A program made the position numbers and the translations under genes. Shown piece by piece: positions 1-5,309 of a DNA stretch of 8,210 nucleotides. The notes below the pieces were generated by a model. That model was given only the letters and a program-made list of their open reading frames with translations, was not told the DNA's origin and did no database searches. Position 1 is the stretch's first letter, and each line of letters starts with the position of its first letter. This DNA comes from Burkholderiaceae bacterium (lineage in GTDB: Bacteria > Pseudomonadota > Gammaproteobacteria > Burkholderiales > Burkholderiaceae_C). The stretch is taken from NCBI GenBank assembly GCA_031256305.1, contig JAIRQU010000276.1, positions 1-8,210 on the forward strand. Reading direction: 5' to 3'.

Positions 1-1
1 C

Positions 2-364
2 GGCGGCAAGGCGCCCAACTACGGCCCGGCAGACGTTCAGGCGGCGTGCGCGCTGCTCAAGGCTGCGGGCCTGCGCGAACAGGTGATGATCGACTGCTCG
101 CACGCCAATTCCAGCAAGCAGCACGCACGGCAAATTGCGGTGGCCGCCGAAATTGGCGCGCAAATCGCAGCCGGTGAATCGCGCATCATCGGCGTGATGA
201 TCGAAAGCAATCTGGAAGAAGGCCGGCAGGACATCGCGCCAGGCCAACCCTTGAAGCGCGGGGTATCCGTCACCGACGCCTGCATCGGCTTTGTGCAGAC
301 CGTGCCGGTGCTTGACGGCTTGGCGCAAGCGGTGCGCCAACGCCGCGCGGCGCGTCATGGTTGA
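2..364 (+). CDS. aroG: DAHP synthase (3-deoxy-7-phosphoheptulonate synthase), C-terminal part only
   Basis: Condenses phosphoenolpyruvate and erythrose-4-phosphate to DAHP, the cytosolic entry step to aromatic amino acids. The reading frame is open from base 2 and gives 120 residues before TGA at 362-364; the start lies left of the window. Visible are a GGKAPNYGPADV stretch, the SHANSSKQ motif and the VTDACIG motif near the end, which match the class I AroF/G/H family. Numbered from the first visible residue, His34, Glu68 and Asp92 keep exactly the spacing of the E. coli AroG metal ligands His268, Glu302 and Asp326, so the active-site end is intact. About 230 residues are missing, including the N-terminal region that carries feedback-inhibition determinants, so the AroF, AroG and AroH types cannot be separated; the symbol is a family-level choice. 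It converges on infA with a 14-bp gap. Confidence 0.93.
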   Translation, partial: GGKAPNYGPADVQAACALLKAAGLREQVMIDCSHANSSKQHARQIAVAAEIGAQIAAGESRIIGVMIESNLEEGRQDIAPGQPLKRGVSVTDACIGFVQTVPVLDGLAQAVRQRRAARHG

Positions 365-378
365 CGCCTGAAAAAGGC
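365..378. terminator. Tiny convergent gap with a 4-bp stem, possible shared terminator
   Basis: The 14 bases between the aroG and infA stop codons hold GCCT (366-369), a GAAAA loop and AGGC (375-378). On the minus strand the stem is interrupted by a run of T. A 4-bp stem is too weak to be convincing, but it is the only termination-like element between two convergent genes. Confidence 0.2.
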
Positions 379-648
379 TTACCGGCGGCGCGAGCCGTGA
401 TTGATGGTGGCCGGGGCCGGGCCGCGGCTGGCCAGGTGGCGGAAATTGATGCGGCCCTTGCTCAGGTCATAGGGCGAGAGTTCCAGCGATACCCGGTCGC
501 CCGCCAGAATGCGGATGTGGTTCTTGCGCATCTTGCCAGCCGAATACGCCACCAATTCATGCCCATTGTCCAGCGTCACACGAAAGCGCGTGTCGGGCAA
601 TACCTCGTTGACCACGCCTTGCATTTCAATCAGTTCTTCCTTGGCCAC
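379..648 (-). CDS. infA: Translation initiation factor IF-1 (stand-alone paralogue, GTG start)
   Basis: IF-1 is a small OB-fold protein that binds the 30S A site and works with IF-2 and IF-3 in initiation. With the GTG start at 648 the product is 89 residues beginning (M)[10 protein letters not shown], followed by the family's [26 protein letters not shown] and [14 protein letters not shown] segments, which cover the whole OB fold. E. coli IF-1 has 72 residues; the roughly 17 extra residues here are a basic tail (ending GSRRR), as in the longer second IF-1 of Burkholderiales. The GTG is chosen over the in-frame ATG at 672 because AAAGGAA (663-657) lies 8 bases before it and because family members start at AKEE. 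It is not next to ribosomal protein genes, so it is probably the additional copy rather than the one in the spc operon. Confidence 0.93.
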   Translation of the reverse strand: MAKEELIEMQGVVNEVLPDTRFRVTLDNGHELVAYSAGKMRKNHIRILAGDRVSLELSPYDLSKGRINFRHLASRGPAPATINHGSRRR

Positions 649-656
649 AAACACAG

Positions 657-663
657 TTCCTTT
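657..663 (-). promoter_or_regulatory. Ribosome binding site that sets the infA GTG start
   Basis: On the minus strand AAAGGAA ends 8 bases before GTG at 648. The alternative ATG at 672 lies upstream of this site, so the site supports the GTG start and a product without the extra MFCKGTVF residues. Confidence 0.6.
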
Positions 664-676
664 GCAAAACAAATAG

Positions 677-702
677 CCGCTTGGCTTGCCAGAGGCAAGC
701 GG
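677..702 (-). promoter_or_regulatory. Two mutually exclusive hairpins in the infA leader
   Basis: An inner 7-bp stem pairs 684-690 (GCTTGCC on +) with 694-700 (GGCAAGC) around a 3-base loop. An outer 7-bp stem pairs 677-683 (CCGCTTG) with 696-702 (CAAGCGG). The two share bases 696-700 and cannot form together. The element ends about 28 bases before the GTG start and just upstream of the ribosome binding site. It could be a translation switch, or a terminator for the upstream min transcript, although no clean T-run follows it on the minus strand. Confidence 0.4.
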
Positions 703-819
703 TTGAATTTCGTTAAATTTTTAATTTTACTGCAACTGTGTCATTCGGTGCCGATTCAAGAGCAAATCACGCGATTTTCGTGCCTGGCGCGCCACGGCTG
801 ACCAAACCAATCCGCGCCA

Positions 820-1359
820 CTAGCCAGCCAATGCCGGAGCGCGCCGATGGGCGGACGGAGAATTTTGCGTAGCGCCAGACACGCAACTGTAACGGCTGGC
901 CTGGGCGCGCGCCTGCTCGACTTCCGTGGCGATGTGGTCAATGACAGGCGGAGGCAGAGGCTGTTTGAACTCATAGTTCAATCGATCCGATTGCGCCGCC
1001 AGATAACCGCATACGGAACGGCGCTGATTAGGATCGTTGATATCGCCCAGCGCTCCGTCGGCGGTTGCGGCAGGGGCTGGACTGGGTGTATTGCCCAATC
1101 GCGCGGCAGGCATAGCAGGCGTGTCCGCCTGAATCGGCGGCATGGCGGCGGCCGCAAGTTCGCTGGCCCCAGGCTCTTTGCCGTCAGCGGCCAGGGTTTC
1201 GCGCCGCGCCACGTTGCCCGTGAACCAGAAATAGCCGCCGCAGGCCAGAATGATCAACACCAGCAGCGCCACCAGCGTGATGGTTTGGCGCATGTTCATC
1301 TGGCCGGGTCGCGGCGCAGCCGGCAGAAAACGATCAAGCGCGGAGGATTGGGCTGTCAT
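820..1359 (-). CDS. Unrecognised single-pass membrane protein downstream of minE
   Basis: I do not recognise the family. The 179-residue product has a polar N-terminus of about 25 residues, one strong transmembrane segment at about 26-47 (TLVALLVLIILACGGYFWF), then an Ala/Pro-rich, low-complexity linker (about 50-108) and a more conserved-looking C-terminal region (about 109-160) with two cysteines, Cys117 and Cys159, that could form a disulfide. The basic residues just before the helix (R17, R24) suggest N-in, C-out topology, placing the cysteines in the periplasm. The ATG at 1359 is 15 bases after the minE stop, so co-transcription with minCDE is likely. No clear ribosome binding site is seen; Met21 or Met23 are alternative starts that would leave only a short cytoplasmic tail. 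A role in division or envelope is inferred from position only. Confidence 0.7.
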   Translation of the reverse strand: MTAQSSALDRFLPAAPRPGQMNMRQTITLVALLVLIILACGGYFWFTGNVARRETLAADGKEPGASELAAAAMPPIQADTPAMPAARLGNTPSPAPAATADGALGDINDPNQRRSVCGYLAAQSDRLNYEFKQPLPPPVIDHIATEVEQARAQASRYSCVSGATQNSPSAHRRAPALAG

Positions 1360-1374
1360 GCGGCTTGAACGCGC

Positions 1375-1668
1375 TCAGGCTTTGGCTGGCGCGGACTGTT
1401 CGGTTTTTTCGGGCAGTTCGATCTTGACTTCCAGGACATCCAAGTCTTCCTGCCGTTGCAGGTTGACCATGATGTCCTTGGGATCAATTTTGATGTATTT
1501 GCCGATAACCGCAATCAGGTCGCGTTGCAGGTCGGGCAGGTAATCGCGCTCGCCGGCGTTGCGGCCCACGCGCTCGTGCGCCAGAATGATCTGCAGCCGC
1601 TCCTTGGCAACGGCCGCTGTCTTTTTCTTTTCGCCCAAAAAGGCAGACAGGAGCGAGGAGAACGCCAT
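1375..1668 (-). CDS. minE: Cell division topological specificity factor MinE
   Basis: MinE stimulates the MinD ATPase and displaces MinC, producing the pole-to-pole oscillation that leaves midcell free for FtsZ. The 97-residue product has the amphipathic N-terminal membrane-targeting segment (residues 2-12), the anti-MinCD helix region with [14 protein letters not shown] (20-33), and the topological specificity domain with [10 protein letters not shown] (42-51) and the KYIKID and [18 protein letters not shown] segments that form the dimer beta-sheet. Length is slightly above the 88 residues of E. coli MinE because of a short polar tail. The ATG is 3 bases after the minD stop, so the two are translationally close, with a good GGAGGG site inside the last minD codons. 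Confidence 0.97.
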   Translation of the reverse strand: MAFSSLLSAFLGEKKKTAAVAKERLQIILAHERVGRNAGERDYLPDLQRDLIAVIGKYIKIDPKDIMVNLQRQEDLDVLEVKIELPEKTEQSAPAKA

Positions 1669-1671
1669 GGC

Positions 1672-2490
1672 TTATCGCCCTCCGAGCAGGCGCTTGAAGA
1701 AGCCCGGTTTTTCCGCCGCCGTAAAACGCAGCGGCAAATCCGCGTTGCCCAGAAACCGTTCCACCACGTCGGTGTAGGCACCGGCCACATCCGTTCCTTT
1801 CAGATAAACCGCGGGCAGCCCCTGATTGGAGCCTTGCAGAATGGCCTCGCTTTCTGGAATGACGCCGATGAGCGGAATGCGCAAAATGTCCTGAATGTCT
1901 TCCAGGCTCAACATGTGCCCGCCAGCCACGCGGTTGGGGCTGTAGCGGGTAATGAGCAGATGTTCCTTGACGGGTTCCTTGCCTTCGATGGCGCGCCGGG
2001 TCTTGCTGCTCAGAATGCCCAAAATGCGGTCGGAATCACGCACGCTGGAGACTTCGGGATTGGTTACCACCAGGGCCTCGTCGGCAAAGTGCATGGCCAT
2101 CAGCGCGCCCGTTTCAATGCCCGCGGGTGAATCGCAAACGATGTATTCAAACTCCATGTCGGCCAAATCTTTCAGAACTTTGCCCACGCCTTCTTGCGTC
2201 AGCGCCTCCTTGTCCCGCGTTTGACTGGCCGCCAGAATCGACAAATTCTCGCACTGCTTGTCCTTGATGAGCGCCTGGTTCAAGGTTGCCTCGCCCTGAA
2301 TCACATTGATGAAGTCGTACACCACCCGGCGTTCGCAACCCATGATGAGATCTAGGTTGCGCAATCCCACATCAAAGTCGATGACCGCCGTTTTATGCCC
2401 CTTGAGCGCCAGTCCGGACGCAAAAGCAGCGCTGGTGGTGGTCTTGCCCACGCCGCCTTTGCCAGAAGTTATGACTACGATTTTTGTCAT
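1672..2490 (-). CDS. minD: Septum site-determining ATPase MinD
   Basis: MinD is a ParA/MinD-family P-loop ATPase that dimerises on ATP, binds the inner membrane and recruits MinC and then MinE. The 272-residue product is full length for the family. The deviant Walker A motif KGGVGKTT is at 11-18 with both lysines (K11 and K16), Asp40 sits in VIDFDVGLRN, and the Walker B region is VCDSPAG with Asp120. The C-terminus ends in the amphipathic membrane-targeting sequence, with FFKRLLGGR at 264-272. It lies 47 bp behind minC and 3 bp ahead of minE; AAGG about 7 bases before ATG is a modest ribosome binding site. Nothing odd is seen in the coding sequence. Confidence 0.98.
   Translation of the reverse strand: MTKIVVITSGKGGVGKTTTSAAFASGLALKGHKTAVIDFDVGLRNLDLIMGCERRVVYDFINVIQGEATLNQALIKDKQCENLSILAASQTRDKEALTQEGVGKVLKDLADMEFEYIVCDSPAGIETGALMAMHFADEALVVTNPEVSSVRDSDRILGILSSKTRRAIEGKEPVKEHLLITRYSPNRVAGGHMLSLEDIQDILRIPLIGVIPESEAILQGSNQGLPAVYLKGTDVAGAYTDVVERFLGNADLPLRFTAAEKPGFFKRLLGGR
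1678..1683 (-). promoter_or_regulatory. Ribosome binding site for minE within the minD 3' end
   Basis: GGAGGG on the minus strand overlaps the penultimate codons of minD and lies 9 bases before the minE ATG, which favours coupled translation of the two partners. Confidence 0.6.
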
Positions 2491-2537
2491 GGGTTGCCTT
2501 GGTTACCAACAGGATTAAATCAAGATGCAAGTATCGG

Positions 2538-3278
2538 TCAAACCAGCGGCTGAAAGATGAGCTTGTCGCCTGCCTCGGTTGTATCCAGATGGACCCTCGC
2601 GGCATGTCCCTGAATCTCCGGGGTCAAGCCCTGTTCACTGGTCAAATAGACACCCGCTATGGAAACCAGTTCAGGCTGCATGTTCAGCGTAAAAATACAG
2701 GCTTGGCTCCAGCCGCGCGCGCCCGCGATGGCGCGGCCGCGCAAAGGCGCATAAACATGAATGTGCCCATCGGCAATGGCTTCCGCGCCCGGATTGCACG
2801 CTGCCAACAACACCAGATCACGCCCGCGCGCATAGACCTGCTGGCCTGAGCGCAAAGGCTTGTCGATGACCAACGCGCCAGATGCGGGCAGATCGACTTG
2901 TTGAATTTCCCGTTGTGGCTGGGCCGGCGTCGATGAAAGCGGTTGCGATTGCGTCTGGTTCCAATCCGGCGCTGCGAACAATCCCACCGTCAATGCCGCC
3001 GCCATCAATTCCGGCGAACCGCCCGCCACGGCCACGGGCCGCAGATGGCAACCCTTTAACAAGGCATCAAGCCTCTCAAAGTCCAGCGCCGCCGTATCGT
3101 TAGGCAAAGTTCCCAGATCTATAACCAGCAGATCATCTTCAAAAAAACCCGGCATCTCGCCGTAATGGGTCTGAAGCTCCGTTGCCAGCGTATCTAGGTT
3201 CGCCGACTTCAAGCGCAACGTCAACAACGGCAAGTTCGTACTTTTGATCTCGAACGTGACGGGACTGCGGCCTGCCAA
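2538..3278 (-). CDS. minC: Septum site-determining protein MinC (TTG start)
   Basis: MinC blocks Z-ring assembly near the poles when bound to MinD. The 246-residue product has the N-terminal FtsZ-inhibiting domain (about 8-105), a Gln/Pro/Ser-rich linker (about 105-135) and the C-terminal beta-helix that dimerises and binds MinD (about 136-230), with the hallmark RSGQQVYARGRDLVLLA (143-159), NPGAEAIADG (162-171) and PLRGRAIAGARG (178-189). The start must be TTG at 3278: there is no ATG or GTG in this frame through the upstream leader that I read, and the family begins only about 8 residues before the FEIKS-type strand. No good ribosome binding site precedes it; instead 16 consecutive T lie 4 bases upstream. 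A one-base shorter T-run would join an ATG at 3342 to this frame and add about 21 residues. Confidence 0.93.
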   Translation of the reverse strand: MAGRSPVTFEIKSTNLPLLTLRLKSANLDTLATELQTHYGEMPGFFEDDLLVIDLGTLPNDTAALDFERLDALLKGCHLRPVAVAGGSPELMAAALTVGLFAAPDWNQTQSQPLSSTPAQPQREIQQVDLPASGALVIDKPLRSGQQVYARGRDLVLLAACNPGAEAIADGHIHVYAPLRGRAIAGARGWSQACIFTLNMQPELVSIAGVYLTSEQGLTPEIQGHAARVHLDTTEAGDKLIFQPLV

Positions 3279-3282
3279 AGCG

Positions 3283-3298
3283 AAAAAAAAAAAAAAAA
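3283..3298 (-). repeat. 16-nt homopolymer (T16 on the minC strand)
   Basis: Sixteen A in a row on the plus strand read as T16 in the minC direction, ending 4 bases before the TTG start. Runs this long are rare in GC-rich genomes and are prone to replication and transcription slippage. The exact length may also be a sequencing uncertainty. Confidence 0.95.
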
Positions 3299-3303
3299 CA
3301 GTT

Positions 3304-3320
3304 CCAAGGAAATACCTTGA
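3304..3320 (-). terminator. Terminator-like stem-loop plus T-run in the minC leader
   Basis: On the minus strand CAAGG (3319-3315), loop TATTT and CCTTG (3309-3305) pair perfectly, with one further U-G pair outside. Five bases later comes the T16 tract. The stem is short and AT-containing, so it may be an attenuator or simply chance; its position directly ahead of the minC start is what makes it notable. Confidence 0.35.
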
Positions 3321-3394
3321 TCTTAGCAGCGTTTTGCCGCACTGCGAAGCGCCAGAGTGATAGCGGTAATGTTTCCGACTTGAGAGATAAGTTC

Positions 3395-3415
3395 TAATTT
3401 ATTTTTAATAAATTA
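3395..3415. repeat. Perfect AT-only palindrome, 9-bp arms
   Basis: TAATTTATT (3395-3403), loop TTT, AATAAATTA (3407-3415). All bases are A or T. It could be an easily melted DNA element or a hairpin; it is not followed by a GC-stem terminator. A second smaller inverted repeat, ATGTT and AACAT, lies at about 3463-3476. Confidence 0.6.
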
Positions 3416-3497
3416 AGATTAGGTAATAGTTGTTTGTCTGTTTTGGGAATAACCTATAAAAGATGTTAAAAAACATATAGTTATCAGTATTATGAAT

Positions 3498-3506
3498 TGT
3501 GGATGA
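3498..3506 (-). promoter_or_regulatory. DnaA box, one mismatch
   Basis: TGTGGATGA on + reads TCATCCACA on -, differing from the consensus TTATCCACA at one position. It sits at the edge of the AT-rich block. Confidence 0.4.
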
Positions 3507-3531
3507 AATACCCGGTTTGGCGTCATGAAAT

Positions 3532-3585
3532 GGGGACAATCAGAAGAGGCGGATGTGATCTGTGGATAAATCAAAACTTGTCCCC
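3532..3585. repeat. 8-bp inverted repeat flanking the perfect DnaA box
   Basis: GGGGACAA (3532-3539) and TTGTCCCC (3578-3585) are exact reverse complements separated by 38 bp. The spacer contains the perfect DnaA box and a GATC. The arms look like two half-sites for a DNA-binding protein or a looped structure; no known operator is assigned. Confidence 0.55.
3561..3569 (-). promoter_or_regulatory. DnaA box, perfect consensus
   Basis: TGTGGATAA on + is exactly the reverse complement of TTATCCACA, the high-affinity DnaA box. Its left part (TGTGGAT) forms a 7-bp inverted repeat with ATCCACA at 3591-3597, so two boxes face each other. Confidence 0.6.
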
Positions 3586-3588
3586 GCT

Positions 3589-3597
3589 TGATCCACA
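3589..3597 (+). promoter_or_regulatory. DnaA box, one mismatch, opposite orientation
   Basis: TGATCCACA differs from TTATCCACA only at position 2, and overlaps a GATC site (3590-3593). Confidence 0.4.
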
Positions 3598-3632
3598 ACC
3601 GGGCCATGAATCTTGAAATGGTTCGTTGAATT

Positions 3633-4391
3633 TCAATGGCTGAAGGCGTCGTAGCTGGTCTTGAAGATCAGTGTTAGCACTACTATAATGAATGCGCCGC
3701 GCACGAAAACCGCGCCGTGCTTGAGCGCTAGCCGGGTGCCGATCAGACTGCCAGCAATGTTGGCAATAGCCATCGTCAGCCCAATGTGCCACCAAACATG
3801 ACCTTTGACGGCGAACAACGCCAGTGCGGCCAGATTGGTTGATACGTTGAGCAACTTGGCGCTGGCCGAGGCGTTGAGGAAGTCGTAGCCCAGCAGGCGC
3901 ACGAACAGAAAGATGAAAAAACTCCCTGTGCCAGGGCCAAAGAACCCGTCGTACCAGCCCATGATCAAGGCGATGGCGCAGGCGATGGCGATTTCCCGGT
4001 TTGGCGTGTAGCGCGGAGCATGGATGCGGCCCAAGTCTTTTTTTGCGAGTGTGTATAGCAATACAGCTAGCAGGATGAAGGGCAGCGCACGGCGCAAGAA
4101 GCCGGGTTCAATGCGCGTAACCAGCCATGCGCCCATGAAAGCGCCAACCAGTGCGGTACAAGCTGCTGGAAGTAGCACGCGCCAGCGCAGCTTGACCCGG
4201 CGTCCATACTGCACGGTAGCAAAAGCAGTGCCCCAGATAGATGCGCTTTTGTTGGTGCCGAACAACGTCGCGGGCGCCGCCTGGGGGTAAACCGCGAACA
4301 GCGCCGGCACCAGAATCAGCCCGCCGCCGCCCACGATTGAGTCCACGCAGCCGGCCAGCAAGGATGCCAGTGAAATGATTAGAAGTTCCAT
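3633..4391 (-). CDS. TauE/SafE (TSUP) family membrane permease
   Basis: The family exports or imports sulfite, sulfonates, sulfoacetate or related organic anions across the inner membrane; the substrate cannot be told from sequence. The 252-residue product is typical length. It shows about eight hydrophobic segments and the two internal-repeat hallmarks: DSIVGGGGLILVPAL near residues 17-31 and DGFFGPGTGSFF at 148-159. NKSAS (47-51) and NVSTN (182-186) mark the matching second halves of each repeat. The ATG at 4391 places the first membrane helix at the N-terminus; no strong ribosome binding site is visible. It stands alone, divergent from the Pal-like gene and 354 bp upstream of minC. Proximity to metY (sulfur metabolism) is only suggestive. 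A weak inverted repeat (TTGAAAT 3613-3619, ATTTCAA 3630-3636) overlaps its stop. Confidence 0.88.
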   Translation of the reverse strand: MELLIISLASLLAGCVDSIVGGGGLILVPALFAVYPQAAPATLFGTNKSASIWGTAFATVQYGRRVKLRWRVLLPAACTALVGAFMGAWLVTRIEPGFLRRALPFILLAVLLYTLAKKDLGRIHAPRYTPNREIAIACAIALIMGWYDGFFGPGTGSFFIFLFVRLLGYDFLNASASAKLLNVSTNLAALALFAVKGHVWWHIGLTMAIANIAGSLIGTRLALKHGAVFVRGAFIIVVLTLIFKTSYDAFSH

Positions 4392-4667
4392 GACGGGCCG
4401 GCTAATCCTGAATGATGTGCTATTTTTAGGATAGCTAACAAGGCGGAACTCGAATTTATTGGAAACTTTGAGGACATATTAAGATGTTTCCTAAACAAAA
4501 CGTAATGTCATGGCATTGTTTGTTTCAGTTGATCTGAACTTGACCTGGACGCAAGCGCCGTCCATCGGGATGATAAAAAACATCATAGCGGTCGTAAACG
4601 ATGGCGCGGGACGCCGCGTTAAGAATAGCTAGTTGGATTTCTTGAATTTCCTTGACGAGGTATTGAT
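4392..4667. other. Divergent intergenic region between the TSUP gene and the Pal-like gene
   Basis: This 276-bp stretch must hold both promoters. Visible items are a GCTAT/ATAGC hairpin (4419-4435) in the probable TSUP leader, a GGACG/CGTCC repeat near 4547-4563, and two short overlapping open frames: + 4510-4632 (40 codons from ATG) and a longer uninterrupted frame on the minus strand. No convincing -35/-10 pair was found. Confidence 0.5.
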
Positions 4668-4680
4668 ATGCGTATGAACT
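4525..4680 (-). pseudogene. Short open frame without a start, possible gene remnant
   Basis: On the minus strand a frame is open from 4680 to TGA at 4525-4527 (51 codons), bounded upstream by TAA. It has no ATG, GTG or TTG. Its C-terminal half reads like real protein: YDRYDVFYHPDGRRLRPGQ followed by VQIN and stop. It overlaps the first codons of the Pal-like gene on the opposite strand. It may be the tail of a decayed gene, or chance; I do not recognise a family. Confidence 0.2.
4657..4661 (+). promoter_or_regulatory. Ribosome binding site of the Pal-like lipoprotein gene
   Basis: GAGGT ends 6 bases before ATG at 4668 and 12 before the second ATG at 4674, so it favours the first start. Confidence 0.55.
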
Positions 4681-5222
4681 TTAAGATTTTTTGCTATGGC
4701 GCGTTGAGCGCGGTGACGCTGACGCTATCGGGCTGTTACGTGGCGACTCCCTATGGCTACGTACCCTATGGCACGCCAATCTATGCGTACCCCCCTGGCC
4801 GTTATCAAGCCTATCCAGCGCAGTACGCGCAGCCCCAGGTGGCAAACCCGCCTCCCGCGCCCGTGGTACAACGGCCTGCTCCGGCCAGCAGGGTTGTTGA
4901 CAGCATTTATTTTGATGTCAACAGCGCCATCATTAAACCAGAGTATCAGAGTGTGATACAGACCCAGGCGGACTATCTTCGCGCGCATCCCGATGTGCGC
5001 GTTACGTTGCAAGGCAATGCCGATGAAAGAGGCGCCAGCGGGCGCAACTTGTCGTTGGGCACGCGAAGAGCCGATGCCGTAAGACGCGCGCTGGAAGGCT
5101 ACGGTGTGTCCGCCAGTCAAATTTCGACGGTGAGTTTTGGCGATTTGAGTCCCGCCAATCCTGCCAAGGATGAATCGGCATACGCCAAGAACAGGCGGGT
5201 GGATTTCAGCTATCGGCCCTAG
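4668..5222 (+). CDS. OmpA-family (Pal-like) outer membrane lipoprotein
   Basis: The 184-residue product has a lipoprotein signal (residues 1-22) with lipobox LSGC and the lipidated Cys23. Residue +2 is Tyr, not Asp, so outer membrane sorting is expected. A Tyr/Pro/Ala-rich linker follows (24-75), then a complete OmpA_C domain (about 77-184) starting SIYFDVNSAIIKPEY and carrying the peptidoglycan-binding core GNADERGASGRN with LGTRRADAVRRAL, and the closing NRRVDFSY strand. It should tether the outer membrane to peptidoglycan. It is not beside tolQRAB or ybgF, so it is more likely a Pal/OmpA paralogue than the Tol-Pal Pal itself. Monocistronic by context: divergent from TSUP, convergent with metY. 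Confidence 0.9.
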   Translation: MRMNFKIFCYGALSAVTLTLSGCYVATPYGYVPYGTPIYAYPPGRYQAYPAQYAQPQVANPPPAPVVQRPAPASRVVDSIYFDVNSAIIKPEYQSVIQTQADYLRAHPDVRVTLQGNADERGASGRNLSLGTRRADAVRRALEGYGVSASQISTVSFGDLSPANPAKDESAYAKNRRVDFSYRP

Positions 5223-5273
5223 CAAAGCCCGCTGACCGGCGCGCGTTTAGCCATAACGGCGCGGCAATTGGAC

Positions 5274-5305
5274 GTTTGAAATGAGCGTTTCAAGCTGGAC
5301 TTTTT
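5274..5305 (+). terminator. Probable weak intrinsic terminator of the Pal-like gene
   Basis: GTTTGAAA (5274-5281) pairs with TTTCAAGC (5288-5295), an 8-bp stem with one G-U pair and a 6-base loop; TTTTT follows at 5301-5305 after 5 bases. The stem is AT-rich, so strength is doubtful. Confidence 0.4.
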
Positions 5306-5309
5306 AGAC

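Larger units (their letters stand above)
3279..3632. other. AT-rich 354-bp intergenic region upstream of minC, origin-like
   Basis: No gene is supported here. It holds, from left to right: the A16/T16 tract (3283-3298), a small stem-loop (3304-3320), an AT-rich block (about 3390-3495) with two palindromes, three DnaA-box-like 9-mers (3498-3597) and an 8-bp inverted repeat around the perfect box. GATC occurs at 3557-3560 and 3590-3593. It contains the minC promoter by position, but I could not pick a convincing -35/-10 pair on the minus strand. The composition differs sharply from the GC-rich genes on either side. Confidence 0.7.

Noticed and set aside
649..672. ATG at 672 as the infA start
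   Set aside because: The ribosome binding site lies downstream of this ATG and the family N-terminus begins at AKEE, which fits GTG at 648.
361..801. Plus-strand open frame of 146 codons across infA
   Set aside because: Covers infA in antisense and its own product shows no family features.
1456..2130. Plus-strand open frame of 224 codons opposite minD and minE
   Set aside because: Shadow of clearly real MinD and MinE.
3139..3342. Minus-strand open frame starting at ATG 3342 and running through T16 in another frame
   Set aside because: After the T-run it is an out-of-frame reading of minC. It is kept only as the possible alternative start if the tract length changes.
3420..3500. dif/XerCD recombination site in the AT-rich block
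   Set aside because: No stretch resembles the two 11-bp arms with a 6-bp centre of proteobacterial dif.
3613..3636. Inverted repeat TTGAAAT/ATTTCAA as a TSUP terminator
   Set aside because: AT-only-type 7-bp stem with a 10-base loop overlapping the stop codon and without a following T-run.
4510..4632. 40-codon plus-strand open frame starting at ATG 4510
   Set aside because: No ribosome binding site, no recognisable sequence, and it ends inside the leader of the Pal-like gene.
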